From Casuarina equisetifolia (taxonomy: Eukaryota; Streptophyta; Magnoliopsida; Fagales; Casuarinaceae), in NCBI GenBank assembly GCA_028551475.1, contig CM052359.1:1942001-2006000 (forward strand): a stretch of 64,000 nt of DNA, read 5' to 3'. Made by a program: the position numbers and the translations under genes. Under the pieces are notes generated by a model. The model saw nothing but the letters and a program-made list of their open reading frames with translations, searched no databases and was not told the DNA's origin. Positions 49,768 through 61,761 of this stretch are shown in pieces. How positions within the stretch are numbered: position 1 is the first letter of the stretch; each line of letters opens with the position of its first letter.

Positions 49768-50136
49768 TCATTGACAGCGAATTACAGTGTTTTGGCTGTA
49801 TGGATCAGCTCCATCGCCGGATGTTGAAGTGCATATCGGGGTGATCTTTTTCGTTCCAAAGATTGGAGGCGACGGCGGCGCAGTCCCTCGGCGACTCCTA
49901 AGCATCATAATGCATAGTCCTATAGCAGGGAGGAGAAAAGCAGAACATGTTATGATGACCATAAAAATTTTGAGGGAAGTGTCCCTGATTCTGACACGCA
50001 GACCTGGATCCTTAATCTCCATTACAGCACCCATGATTAGAGCACTACCCACAAGCAAACACAAGAGGGCTGTGAGTAACCAGAGCATCATAGGCAGGCT
50101 ATGGCGAAGCCTGGGAATACACACACCGTTACACAT
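49768..50136 (-). CDS. Small two-helix membrane protein, copy D
   Basis: 122 residues from ATG at 50136, in the same AATTATG context as copies A and C. Two helices (about 15-37 and 54-78) flank a charged loop (EIKDPGLRVRIRD). The tail RSRRGTAPPSPPIFGTKKITP matches the family signature; the C-terminus is diverged and neutral. It is clearly more distant from A, B and C than they are from each other. The leader upstream (50137-50330) is related to those of A-C and is repeated at 52461-52640. Family and function unknown. Confidence 0.55.
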   Translation of the reverse strand: MCNGVCIPRLRHSLPMMLWLLTALLCLLVGSALIMGAVMEIKDPGLRVRIRDTSLKIFMVIITCSAFLLPAIGLCIMMLRSRRGTAPPSPPIFGTKKITPICTSTSGDGADPYSQNTVIRCQ

Positions 50137-51922
50137 AATTGCTTTGATCCTTGGCTAATTTGAAATTAAATAACTAGCAGAGACGAGAGCTTTCAGAAAA
50201 GGTGGTAAAATAGAAAGAGCGTGTCGCCCCTAGCCGTTGGAAAGTTAACCAACAGTCCAGAAAAAAAGGAAGAATGGATGGCCACAATTCTCCAGAATGA
50301 AAATAGGAATTAATGAAAATAAAAGAAGATATGCCCTTGAGTGTAGTTAGATGGTAAAGAGTTATGTGAGAAATTTTGCAAAACAAGTATCATTAGTTTG
50401 AGTCTTTCTTCTTTATCTTTTTTAAAAATCATTTTTAATAATAATATTTTTTTTACCTTTTGAAATTTTAGATATAAATAAAATTTTAAGATAATATCAA
50501 AGTTTATATTCAAATACAATAAACAATTTTTTTTATGTAGCAAGAATGAGTTTTCTAATAAAGCATTGGAACCTATGTTTACATATGATTACTTTGTTGA
50601 GACTAGGCTCTTGACATGAAGGTAATCTTAGTGGAAAGTACTAATGAAGACCTCAATTACCTCCTTAGGTTTTTTTAATTGTATTGCTTTTGGTTTATCT
50701 ATTTTTCTAGATTCTTACTCCTAGGTTGTTTTTATTATATATTATATCTTATTCACTTTCCTTTCTAGGTTATTTATCTTCCTAGGTTTTTCTAAAAGCT
50801 AATTACCTTGAAAGCTATTAATGGAAGGCCTTAAATTACCTTTTTAAGTTTTCCTAATTGTATTGCATATGAGTTACCTATCTCATTAGGCTACTTACCT
50901 TCGTAGGTTTTCATGATTATATTGTATTTGATCACCTACCTTTCTAGGTTATTTACCTTCCTAAGTTTTTTTTATTATATTTTATTTATACTTCTAGGTC
51001 CATATATATATGAATAGCTTATAGGACAGAGTAATTGTTATGAAGAAAAATCAATCACTTATATTTGAAATGACTACACATAAGTAAAATGAAAATATAA
51101 AATACATTAGACAACACATTCGTTTAATCCTATGATAGCTTATAATTACTTAATCCTAATAATAAAGAGAGGTTAGTTTCTTAGTTTCGATTGCAACAAT
51201 AATTAATATTGTTGTGGAAATATGGAACCGACCATTGTAGCAACTAATAAGAGCTCGAATCCATTGTAGCAACAAATTAGACCCACATCACCTAAAGTAA
51301 GCAAGTGTGAGAAATGTTAGTAATAGGCTGTTGATAGCAAATCCCATAGAATTTGATTCAAAACTTCCCTATCTTTCAATGTTTAATTATGAATTTACAT
51401 TATAACTGCATCAAATAAAAATTTATAAATTTTTATTCGATCTTCTGAATCAATTTTTACTTGTTTCTTTTCTGAAAATAAAAAAGGAAATAAAAAAATT
51501 ATTTTCAAATTGAAATTGGATGTTGATTTTACTGCAAACTTACTAATGAAGTTTAAGAAATAACTAATTTTTGTTGATAATGATTTTCTATCAAAAAGGC
51601 TATCAAATAGATTGACTTTCCGGACAAATTCTATGTAATTGATAGTAAGAAGGATTCCATGAATCTTATTTATCCAAATTGTCTCTATGTAATGGTTTAT
51701 AGAAGTATCCTGTACTTAACTACTCTGAAACTAAGTCAAAAAGGAACATAAACAGATGGAGAAAAAAGAATACTACAATGATTGCAACTTTCCCTCGTGT
51801 GCAAAAATTCAAATGTGTACCACCGAAATCCAGGAGCAGAAAAGAGCGAAGCAACCAACTCAAAGCAAAAAATATTAGAATATTATAACAAGATTTAAGT
51901 AAAATAAAATATAATATATTTG
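50137..51922. repeat. Intergenic unit duplicated at 52461-53860
   Basis: Blocks shared with 52461-53860 in the same order: gene leader (50137-50330 with 52461-52640), GTTAGTTTCTTAGTTT (51170s and 53060s), CATTGTAGCAACTAATAAGAG (51233 and 53440s) and GTCAAAAAGGAACA plus GGAGCAGAAAA (51735-51845 and 53580-53715). The rest is AT-rich with CTAGGTT-rich stretches at 50660-50960. No gene. Confidence 0.75.
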
Positions 51923-51927
51923 AATAC

Positions 51928-52279
51928 TGTTGGAGGATTAAAATATCCAGTCCCACATTGGGTAAGGCGACAGGAGAGTCTGGCCTTATAAGCTTCCGCT
52001 AGCAACCCACTATTGCACAGTTCTGTGTTTTAGTTGGGCCCTTCAATTTCTAATATGGTATTAGAGTCGGCCCTGTGTCCTGCCTACCTTGGTATGGTCC
52101 CTCTAGACTGGTCCCACCTCTCACCGCACCCAACGTGAGACTGCGGGGGAGTGTTGGAGGATTAAAATATCCAGTCCTACATTGGGAAAGGCGATAGGAG
52201 AGTCTGGCCTTATAAGCTTCCGCTAGCAACCCACTATTGCACAGTTCTGTATTTTAGTTAGGCCCTTCAATTTCTAATA
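51928..52279 (+). mobile_element. Complete TRIM (terminal-repeat retrotransposon in miniature)
   Basis: Two 128-bp direct repeats, 51928-52055 and 52152-52279, begin TGTTGGAGGATTAAAATATC and end TTTCTAATA. They differ at only a few positions. The 96-bp internal part starts at 52056 with TGGTATTAGAGTC, like the initiator tRNA-Met primer-binding site, and ends with a purine tract CTGCGGGGGAG just before the second LTR. Target duplication AATAC at 51923-51927 and 52280-52284 is perfect. There is no coding capacity, so movement would need proteins from another element. Confidence 0.93.
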
Positions 52280-52431
52280 AATACTAAAAAAATATTCTTT
52301 TATTTACAAATGAAAAAGTGTGTCAATTAAACTTAAATTTTAATACTGTATTACAAAAGACCTAACTCTCTTTTTCTATCTCTTAAGATTGAGCATTAAA
52401 TAACTAAAAGTCATGTAAAGCCTATGGTTAA

Positions 52432-52640
52432 AGCCTGGAAATACATGAACACATACTCATAATTGCTTTGATCCTAGGCTAATTTGAAATTAAATAACTA
52501 TTTAGAGATTAGAGCTTTCCGAAAAGAAGGTAAAATACAAAGAGCGTGTAGCCACCAGCCGTTGGAAAGTTAATCAGCAGCCCAGAAAAAACAAAAGAAT
52601 CGATGTCAACAATTCTCTAGAATGGAAATAGGAAACAACA
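52432..52640 (-). pseudogene. Truncated copy of gene D (leader and first codons only)
   Basis: 52461-52640 matches the leader of copy D. An ATG at 52460 is followed by codons matching D (TGT, ATT, CC-like, AGG). Similarity ends near 52432, after about ten codons. The helices and tail are absent, so this is a 3'-deleted copy. Confidence 0.65.
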
Positions 52641-54586
52641 AAAACAAAAGAAGATATTTGTTGAAAACCATGCAACATTACTTTGTTTATAAAAATAAAG
52701 ATTCTAACAAACAATATTTTTTTATGTAGTAAGAATAAGTTTTCCAATATGATATTAAAACATATATTTAAATACAATTCCTTTATCCATACTAGTAGCA
52801 TGATATGAGGGGAATTATAATGAAAAACTATTAATAGCAGACATCAATTACCTTATTGGTTTTTTTTTTATTGTATTGCATTTAGTCTACATTTATTTTT
52901 TTTTTGTGATAACTTAGAACTTCTACTAAGCTTTGCTTGATAACTTAAATTGGTGTTACTTTTTAAAGTTTTCCTAATTACATTTTATTTGTATTCTTTT
53001 GGCTGTTTATATGAGATAGCTCCTAGGATAAAATATAAAAAAAATGATTTTGTAAGGAGTTAGTTTCTTAGTTTACATTTATAACAATATTTAATTCAAA
53101 ATTAATGCAAATTCTTACAATATTTGCAAAATCTTTCCACATACAAATGTCATAATGAAAAAAGTACTATTAACACATGAAGTGAGGAATTGTGTTGAAA
53201 ATAGTGACAAAAGTTTCAATTTATCTAAATTTCCTTTGAGAATCTTCTCTATACAATAAAAGGACTTATAGCCTTAAGTAGATTTCTGGATAATACACTC
53301 TTAAGTATACTTTCAATTATAACTTTCTAACAATTCTATAATTTTCCCTATTTTATTGTAGCTGCAATATGTTTACAATCGTTGTTTCACTAATATTTTC
53401 GGGGAAATATGGAGCCATCCATACCCAATAAATATTCCGACTCCATTGTAGCAACTAATTAGATTTCCGTAAACGAACTAGAGCACCATAAACTCAGCAA
53501 GTGTGAAAATGACAGTTATGGTCTTTTCAATGTTTAATTATGAATTGAAAATCCTATACTTAACTACTCCTGAAATTAAGTCAAAAAGGAACAAAATCAG
53601 GCGGAGAAAAAAGAAGACTACAATGATTGATTTTGTGGATGGTCTGTTGGGCTTGCAACTTTCCCTCCTATCTAAAAATTCAAATGTGTGCCGACAAAAT
53701 CAGGAGCAGAAAAAAGTGAAGCAACCACCTCAAAGCAAACAATATTAGAATAACTATTTCCTTTTTAAATTTAACTTATACAGCAATAAAGTAATTTTTT
53801 CCTTTATAAAGAATATTATAACCAGATTGAAGCAAAATAAAACATACTATGTTTGAATACTAAAAGGATATTATTTTATTTATGATTTTATATTATAAAT
53901 TATTTGACTTTATTTTTCTCAAAATTCATCATTAAATAAGTAAAAAAAATTATTGCAGGGAAGCTCCTACCTATTTCATATGTGCATAGCTAATCTCCTC
54001 GAGCTGCCCATGTCCTTCTCAGCCCAATTTAATTAGGATTTCAACTCCAATAGGTTCGAGGCCAGGCCTAGAAGGCCGCACGTTTTGTGTGGTGGATTTT
54101 GGAAAAGCATATCGATAACAGTAAAAAATTTAAAAATAATTGACAAGTGCCTTGCTTAAGTAAGAGTGGTTACTGGTTAGTCCTAAGGTTAACAACAGAA
54201 ATATTTCTTTCAAAAAACACTAAAAAAAATATGTGATATATAGTAAATGTTAATTTCATTAACTGATGATGAATTTAAATATGATTGTACTCCTCCATGT
54301 AAAACATAATCACGAACACAAAAATTTAAAGGAAGAAATCAGAATTTGTTTGTGATCCTATTGAGACAAATGTTCTTTCATTATTTCATGATGAATCTAA
54401 GTACAATAACCCTAGATTTACCAGATTGTTTCTACAAGATAAATTCTGCAACTTTTTCCGATCTGCGAGACAGAAGAAAAGGAGAAAGCAAGGTAGAGTA
54501 CCCAATAGAAAGCCATACATACACATCAACTTTGAGACCAAAACGATGGATTCATGGCATACACAATGGTGATTGGAGAGTTCGAA
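52641..54586. other. Repeated intergenic unit with unoccupied TRIM site
   Basis: Continuation of the unit shared with 50137-51922. GTTTGAATACTAAAAGGATATT at 53851-53872 corresponds to the TRIM insertion site but has a single AATAC and no element. No gene is recognised; 53870-54340 is AT-rich. Confidence 0.7.
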
Positions 54587-54925
54587 CTATACCGGAGATG
54601 GTTCAGCAACTTCCAGAGTCGATGAATCCGGTAAAGGTACAACCGCCTTCGTCCCAAAGAGCGGAGGTGACCGAGATGCAGTCTTCCACCAATCCACAAA
54701 CACCTCCATGCAAATTACAAAAGCTGGGATGGTAAAAAGGCAGCAAGTGACGATGCCGACGAACATTGTGATGCATACGTATGCCATATTCCGATGTGGC
54801 ATTGGATGTCTGAGCTTCATTACAGATTCTTGAATCAGAGCAACGCCCAAAACCAAACATACGATGCCCGTCAGTACCCAGATTGCTACCCATATTTTGT
54901 CATACCAGGACAGAGATCCAGCCAT
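54587..54925 (-). CDS. Small two-helix membrane protein, copy E
   Basis: 112 residues from ATG at 54925. Helices at about 9-32 and 45-72, joined by a loop with basic and Pro residues (KLRHPMPHRN). The tail VDWWKTASRSPPLFGTKAVVPLP carries the family signature, ending in an acidic EVAEPSPV. The leader differs from those of copies A-D. No stops or shifts. It is the most diverged intact copy, which suggests an old family rather than a recent burst. Function unknown. Confidence 0.55.
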   Translation of the reverse strand: MAGSLSWYDKIWVAIWVLTGIVCLVLGVALIQESVMKLRHPMPHRNMAYVCITMFVGIVTCCLFTIPAFVICMEVFVDWWKTASRSPPLFGTKAVVPLPDSSTLEVAEPSPV

Positions 54926-54940
54926 GGCTACTCCTTCCAA

Positions 54941-56465
54941 TGGTTTACTCTCTGCCGAAAGAACACTCCCGTTCTAGAATAATAGTTCCCACTGCCTCAG
55001 CAAACGGAATAAGATCACTGTTCAAGATGGAGCAGTCCGAATGATGGCTTTCGTGTAGGAGATAAAGACTTCCATTATCTTAGAATAATACCCAATCGTC
55101 TTCAAGACAAACTTGAAAGCATAATAGGAATAAAAAATGCAAAAGAAGCAAATTATAGTATGTGTTTGAGGCTAGGGCGATCTTGGGTAGGGGTTCTGAA
55201 GATGCAAAGAACGATAATTAAGTTTCTAAAGATAGGATTTGTGACACCTTGTGAATGGAGGTTATGAAAAGGTTCGGCCATCGCATCCTGCCGGCAAGGA
55301 TGTCGAACAAAGTGATAGGGACATCAAACAGATTGATATTGATGACCCTTATCACTCCACCAGTTATGTCCCGAAGACACTGCATTTCCTTCTCCCCCAA
55401 GTAGCACTTCGCCTTGAATCTACCCCTTAGTTCGTGGTCAACTTTACCTCTATGCTCAAAGTGTATATAATTATAAGAAAAGTTAAAAAAAAAAAAAAGG
55501 TAAAATTTGTCATCTCATTATATTCTCAGTATAAGAAAGGTTTTTTTACCAGTATTGAAAAAGTTTTTTTTTTTTGCTTGATACTTATTGATAAGAAAGA
55601 AACATTTATTTTATTTTGTCATAGTGTACATACATATTTTAAAACTAATTGGTAATAATTAAAGAAATTTTACTACTTATAAATTTGAGGGTTCATTCTT
55701 ATGTTGTAAATATAGGACAATATCTACTTTTAACATATATTAATGATGATTCCAATTAGATATTACACATAAGTGTTTACTTTCTAAGCCGTTCTTTCTT
55801 TGTGATTGCTACGTTCTTTCTTTGTTTGGTGTGGGCACCAAACAATTTGTTACGACACTGTTGTCACATGAAAATCTACCAAGACCCATACCAATGCTCA
55901 AATGGCTTGGCAAAGAGGAACCACGTTCTGCTTCCCGGCAAAGAGGAGTGTTCTTTCATCCTACATAAGAGCTCCACTATCTTGGACAATGGGATCAAAA
56001 AACTGTTCGAGACAACTGTTCCAATGATAACTATTCGTGAAAGAGACAAAAATTGTCATTGTCACAAAACAAGGTGATTGTGCATAAGTGGGGTTTTAAA
56101 AGAGGAAGTAAAGACTCTTATATAATCTTCACTGGTATTTATGATTGGATACTCCAAAACTCACGTACATATGCCCATTACGAATTACATATATGTATAA
56201 TGAATTTCCTATGCATAACCGAATGGCAAAAATTTACTTCTCATGGCCCACCCAACTAGGTCTTCCCCCAATTGAAGGGAAAGGTTTAAATGAGGAGCAA
56301 AGTAAATATGGAAACAGCACAAACAAGCGTCGATGACCTAAACCCATGGACGCCATAAGAAGTCCAAGAGTGACCAGAGCCGGCCGCAGCCCGATACGCC
56401 ACTTCCGTTACGTGCTTCGTCGAAGATACGCCACAATGTAAACATGAGAGGATTGAGAAAAAGAG
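54941..56465. other. Intergenic, no gene recognised
   Basis: Only short frames are present (for example 55802-56077, plus strand). Nothing resembles a known family. Confidence 0.4.
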
Positions 56466-56900
56466 CAAAAGTCAACAAGTTGTAGAACTTGTATTATTGT
56501 TGAATCTATACCAAATGATGATATATAATGCATACTCCTATATATACCCGTATAAACATATAAAGCCTTATTAGGCAATAATAATTAAAAAAAAAAAAAG
56601 AAAGGAAAACCGAGTGCAATCCTGCTAGAAATAGAGTCCTAATATAGATAATTCAGAAGACAAGTAAAAGGCAACAAATTGTGAAAATTGTATTATTATA
56701 AGGCACATTCATATGTGCTGGTATAAAAATATGAAATCTTATAAGACGATAATAAATCAAAAAAAAAAAACTCAATTACTACATGAAAACCAAAAAGGAG
56801 TCCTAATATAATCTTCCTAGGAATCAAATAATATGTGAAAACCAAAAAGGAATCATAGTATAATCCTGCTAGGAATAGGAATCCTAGTGTAATCGTGCTA
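56466..56900. repeat. Two imperfect copies of an LTR-like AT-rich sequence
   Basis: 56466-56645 and 56665-56830 share, in order, CAACAA(G)TTGT, TTGTATTATT, ATAAA.ATAT.AA(A/T)C(C/T)TTA.(A/T)AGG/GACGATAATAA, a poly-A tract and AGTCCTAATATA. A third short block, GGAATC.TAGT.TAATC.TGCTAGGAA, follows. Composition and motifs are LTR-like. It forms the immediate upstream region of the receptor-like gene at 57034. Confidence 0.5.
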
Positions 56901-57033
56901 GGAAACAACTTCCTATAAATGTTTTCAGTTGTCAATCAACTTATTCTTGCATTAGTTAATACTTTCCTTGTGCACACTCTCTTAACCTCCACCACAGCAA
57001 GGCAATCAAGGTGTTGTTTTTGTTACTGTCTTC

Positions 57034-58041
57034 ATGGCGCTAGCCGTTGCTATGTTTCTTGTGGTTCTGCTCTGCTCGCCCCTGGTATCGTGTGCCCGGC
57101 GCGACCCCAAAAACTTGGTGGAAGTCGAGGCCTTGACGTCTTTCAAGATCGATCTCCGCGATCCGCTTGGGGCGCTTGAAGACTGGAATTCCTCCACGCC
57201 ATCGGCTCCGTGCGACTGGCATGGAGTTGCCTGCAAAAACAATCAAGTCACAGAGTTAAGCCTGCCTGGGCTTCAACTTGGTGGCCAACTCAGCGATCGA
57301 CTCGGCCATCTTTTGATGTTACGGAACCTGAGCCTCCAGTCTAACTTCTTCTCCTGCCAGATTCCAAGGAGCATCGCCAACCTGAGTCAGGTCCAGTTCA
57401 TCAACCTCTCATACAATCAGTTCACTGGGCAGATTCCGGCAAGCTTCGGGGAGCTTCAAGAACTCCAGTACCTTTCTCTGGACCACAACCTCTTGGAAGG
57501 AGCAATTCCCTCGGCCATCGCCAACTGCTCGTCTCTCGTGCACCTCAGCGCAGATGGAAATTCTCTTAGCGGCGAGGTCCCGTCGGCTCTCGGGGCTCTG
57601 CCGAATCTTCAGGTGCTGATTCTCTCACACAACAATCTCTCCGGTTCGGTTCCGGGCTCAATGCTCTGCCATGATTCGGACCATCCGCCATCGCTTCGGA
57701 TTGTTCATCTAGGATTTAATGCGCTCACGGATATAGTTAACCCCGACATGGAAACCTGTTACAGCGTGCTCCAGGTTCTGGATCTTCAACACAATCAGAT
57801 AGGCGGCCTATTTCCCCCGGTGATAACGAAAATGTTCTCGTTAACTGTGGTGGATCTTTCCAATAACTTCTTCTCTGGCACAATCCCGACGGCCATTAGA
57901 AATCTTTCGAGATTGGAAGAGCTGAACATAGCAAATAACTCATTCAAGATTGGAAACCACTTTTCTAGTCGCCCATTGTCGGATTTGTGGATAGAGCTTT
58001 GGATATTGGTCTGGTTTAGCCTCATTCTGTATGTGCTTTGA
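57034..58041 (+). CDS. Short LRR receptor-like protein, truncated relative of the 36-39 kb receptor kinase (copy 1)
   Basis: An open frame of 335 residues: signal peptide (MALAVAMFLVVLLCSPLVSCA), LRR N-cap (CDWHGVAC), about nine LRRs closely similar to the N-terminal third of the receptor kinase, then after NIANNSF a switch to an unrelated tail ending in a hydrophobic segment (about 315-335) and TGA. No kinase. After LQSNFFS the sequence jumps to CQIPRSIANL, so about three LRRs present in the parent and in copy 2 are deleted. Its 3' flank to about 58730 matches that of copy 2. It could be a functional membrane-anchored receptor-like protein or a decaying copy. Confidence 0.65.
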   Translation: MALAVAMFLVVLLCSPLVSCARRDPKNLVEVEALTSFKIDLRDPLGALEDWNSSTPSAPCDWHGVACKNNQVTELSLPGLQLGGQLSDRLGHLLMLRNLSLQSNFFSCQIPRSIANLSQVQFINLSYNQFTGQIPASFGELQELQYLSLDHNLLEGAIPSAIANCSSLVHLSADGNSLSGEVPSALGALPNLQVLILSHNNLSGSVPGSMLCHDSDHPPSLRIVHLGFNALTDIVNPDMETCYSVLQVLDLQHNQIGGLFPPVITKMFSLTVVDLSNNFFSGTIPTAIRNLSRLEELNIANNSFKIGNHFSSRPLSDLWIELWILVWFSLILYVL

Positions 58042-58907
58042 AGAGTCCAACATCAGTACCAGGCCCATTACTTTTTATTTATGTTAGGCTTTCTCAATTT
58101 AGTGGTGTATTAGGGTTTGTTCGTGTATGTGTGTGTGTGTGCTGCCGTCAATGTGCAGAACTCGGTCCGTGCATATGTATCTTGTTTGTGTGAGAGAGAA
58201 TCTTCTGTATTTGTGAACAGATCTTCTCTTTTAATGGCATTTGAGGTTAGTCATTACTGCTCTTTTCTTGTTTGATTTCGTGATACTATATTTGTGTTGA
58301 ATGTGTGGAAACAAGTACTGTTCATGCTTTGGTTGTTAAGTCGCCCTTGAACTGAAGACTAAAACTCTCTTCTCGGGTTTCACGGTTTGGAAAACCGTAC
58401 TTGGGAAAGAGGAAGATTGGACCTTCGCCCTCCTCATCAGCTAAGGATGGTGGACGACCCATGTAGCTCGCTCGCAGACGCGAATTCCAACATCTCCATG
58501 ACCGTCGGTAGCCGCCGTACTATTGTCACCGTTATAAATACAAGTCCTTCGCTGGAACAAAAACCAATTTAGCTAGATATGTGCACCAACTTGCTAGTAG
58601 TTAACTAGTTTGATTATGTCAGAATTAGTTAAACAATTATTAATATATAGAAAAACCAGGGCTTGTGTAAATCTTTATGCGAAAAACAATTACAAACTTT
58701 ACATTCTATGCATTTCTTTTCCTTGTTTATTTTTTTTTTCTTTTTTGGCCGAGGGAATTGTATCAACAGTATTAATATTTATGGAAATATTTCTTCACCC
58801 TCCTATGGGGCCACCTTTCAATGGTCTTGTTCACCATTTGACGTAATTGCACCTGGACCGATGATAGCCTCTTCGTCCTATTATAACTCTAACAATTGTC
58901 AACTCTT
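58042..58907. other. 3' flank of copy 1, shared with copy 2 downstream
   Basis: 58380-58730 is homologous to 63050-63340, including GAAGATTG, GTGG(A/C)GGAC and TGTAGCTCGC and the AT-rich part GTTTGATT.(T/A)GTCAGAATT. The shared part includes what is the C-terminal tail in copy 2. Here it is separated from the frame by about 340 bases of other sequence. Confidence 0.6.
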
Positions 58908-61761
58908 CTATGTTGGACACGAGAAAAACGGTGATGAAGTATGTCTGATGGTGAAAATGTCCGCGGGTTGTTCCGTGGTGTTGATCTCATGTGTTGTGAT
59001 GACGCCTTCTTGAATTTTGTCCCTTGTAAAATGACAATCCACTTCAATATGCTTGGTTCTCTCATGAACTATTGGATTCGCTGCGAGTTTTAAAGCTGCG
59101 TCATTGTCACAAAAGAGTAGGGTAGGACGCCGTATACATACTCCAAGGTCACACAGTAAGCCCCTCAACCAAATAATTTCACAGGTGGTCTTGGTCATGG
59201 CACGATATTCAGATTCGGCAGAAGATAATGATACAGTTGACTGTTTCTTGGTCTTCCAAGACAAAAGGGAATTCCCAAGTTTTATGGCAAAACCAGTTGT
59301 CGATCGTCGGCTCATGGGACACGTGGCATAATCAGTGTCACAATACCCCTTCATTTCCATGTCGCAATCTCTAGAGAGGAGTAATCCAAGACCTGGGCAT
59401 CCCTTCAGATACTTTACAACCTTTAGAGCCGCATTCATATGAGACTGTTTCGGGGCATGCACAAATTGACTAAGAATGTGAACGGCATAACAAATATCTG
59501 GTCTCGTCATAGTAAGGTAGATAAATTTTCCAACTAAGCGTTGATACTTAGAAGGATTCTTGAGTGGTTGATCTTGTTCCGAAGACGACATTCCCACATC
59601 GAATTCTGGTGTAGTGAGACTCAAGTTCTGTTCAAAAGGAATGATAGCAGGCTTGCAACCAGATAAACCAGCCTCAGAAATAATTTCCAAGACAAATTTA
59701 CGTTGACTGAGGCAGATGCCTTTGTCCGACCGAGCAATCTTGATACCCAGGTAGTATTTGGGGGGCCCTAAGTCCTTGATGTGAAAGGTAGAATGGAGAT
59801 AGGACTTGAACCGGGCAATGGCAGAAGCATCGCTGCCCATAATCAAGATATCATCTACATATATGAGTAAATATATAGAGGAAGTACCTTGATGCCATGT
59901 AAAAAGGGCATAATCGTGGCGAGATTGGCGAAACTTGGCTGAGAGAAGGGCTGATGTAAATTTAGCATACCATTGCCGAGAAGCTTGCTTAAGACCATAG
60001 AGGGACTTTCAGAGATGACAAACCCGAGACTCCCCCTGTCTGCGAAGGCCCGGAGGAAGATCCATATAGATTTCCTCATATAAATCACCATGGAGAAAGG
60101 CATTATTAACATCCATCTGATGCAAAGGCCAATCACGGAAAGCAACAACGGCAAGGAAGGAACGAACAGTGCCTGCCTTAGCGACAAGTGAGAAAGTGTC
60201 CTGATAGTCAAAACCTTCTTTCTGGGTGTATCCTTTGGCAACAAGACGAGCTTTATAACGCTCAACAGAACCATCAGCTCGATGCTTGATCTTGTAGACC
60301 CACTTGCAGCCAATGGGACGCCGATGAGCAGGGCGAGGAACAACATCCCAAGTGTGATTATCAGCAAGGGCACGAAGTTCAGCTTCCATGGCCTGTTGCC
60401 AACGGGGATCAGTGGAGGCCTCCTGGTAACAAGAAGGTTCGGTGGCAGCAGAAATCCGACTGATGCAGCAAAAATGATCTGGAGATAGACGAGCAAAGCT
60501 GACATATGAGGTGATGGGATAATGAGACCCAATGTGCTCAGCGCTGGAACAAATGTAGTCCTTGGTCCAAGTAGGAGGTCGAGTGGCACGACCAGAACGC
60601 CGAGGAGGAGGAGCCGAGGCCGAAGCAGGAGGCGGGACATAAGGGACAATGGCCAGTGAGTCGTCAGGGAAGACCAAAGAATCAGGTTGGTCAAGGGAAG
60701 CCGGTAATGGAGAAGGCGGTTCAGTGGAGGCACTGGGTTGGATCCCACAGATATAGTGGGTGAAGGAGGAGCTGGAGGCGCTGGAGGCGCTGGAGGCACT
60801 GGAGGCGCAATAAGGACCACAGGTGGTGGTGAGGGAGCCGAATCATCAGGTAGAAACGGTCGAGGACCCGAGGGGGGCACAAGGTCAGCCGCCGGTGAAG
60901 GCACAGCCTGAAAAGGGAATACATCTTCATGGAAGACAACATCACGGCTGATAAAAAAGGTACTTGTAGCTGGATTATAAAGACGGTAGCCTTTTTGAAG
61001 GGAAGGATAACCCATGAAGATGCAACGGGTGGCACGAGGAGCTAGCTTGTCACGATGTCCCACAGTAGTTGCAAAACACAAGCAACCAAAAACGCGGAGG
61101 TGACCAATATCCGGGTGCTTTCCAAAAAGTAGCTCAAAAGGTGTCTTCCCATGAAGGATCCGAGTAGGCATCCGATTGATCAAGTAAGCAGCAGTAACCA
61201 CACAATCGCCCCAAAAATTTTCAGGAATAGAGGCTTGGAATTTTAGGGCTTTAGCAACCTCGAGAAGATGACGGTGCTTGCGTTCTACAACACCATTTTG
61301 TTGAGGAGTGTATGGGCAAGAACTTTCATGGAGGATGCCGTGAGCAGAAAAAAAAAAGAGGAACAAGTATGATTAAAAAAGTCACGGGCATTATCAATGC
61401 GAACACGTTGGATAGAGGTGTGAAACTGAGTACGAATAAGGGTAAAGAAACGAGTGAGGTGAGAGAGAACTTGGGTTTTTGATTGCATTAAGAAGACCCA
61501 AGTACCACGAGAAAAATCATCAACAAGAGTGAGGAAGAAACGAGATCCATCACGATGTGGGGTGTGATAAGGTCCCCAAATGTCGATATGGAGGAGGGAG
61601 AAAACAGAAGGAGCGCGAGAAGAGCTGGTAGGGAAAGGGGGGCGAGGTTGAGGAGGCCGGGACATCCTCGATGATGGGAGCATCGGGGTCAACCGGAGAG
61701 GACATGATCACAAAGGAGAGGAGAAAAAAGTGCGGAAACGTGAATGTAGAAAAAAAAACTA

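Noticed and set aside
54926-54940. Upstream extension of copy E to 54940
   Set aside because: It would start at TTG; the first ATG in frame is at 54925.
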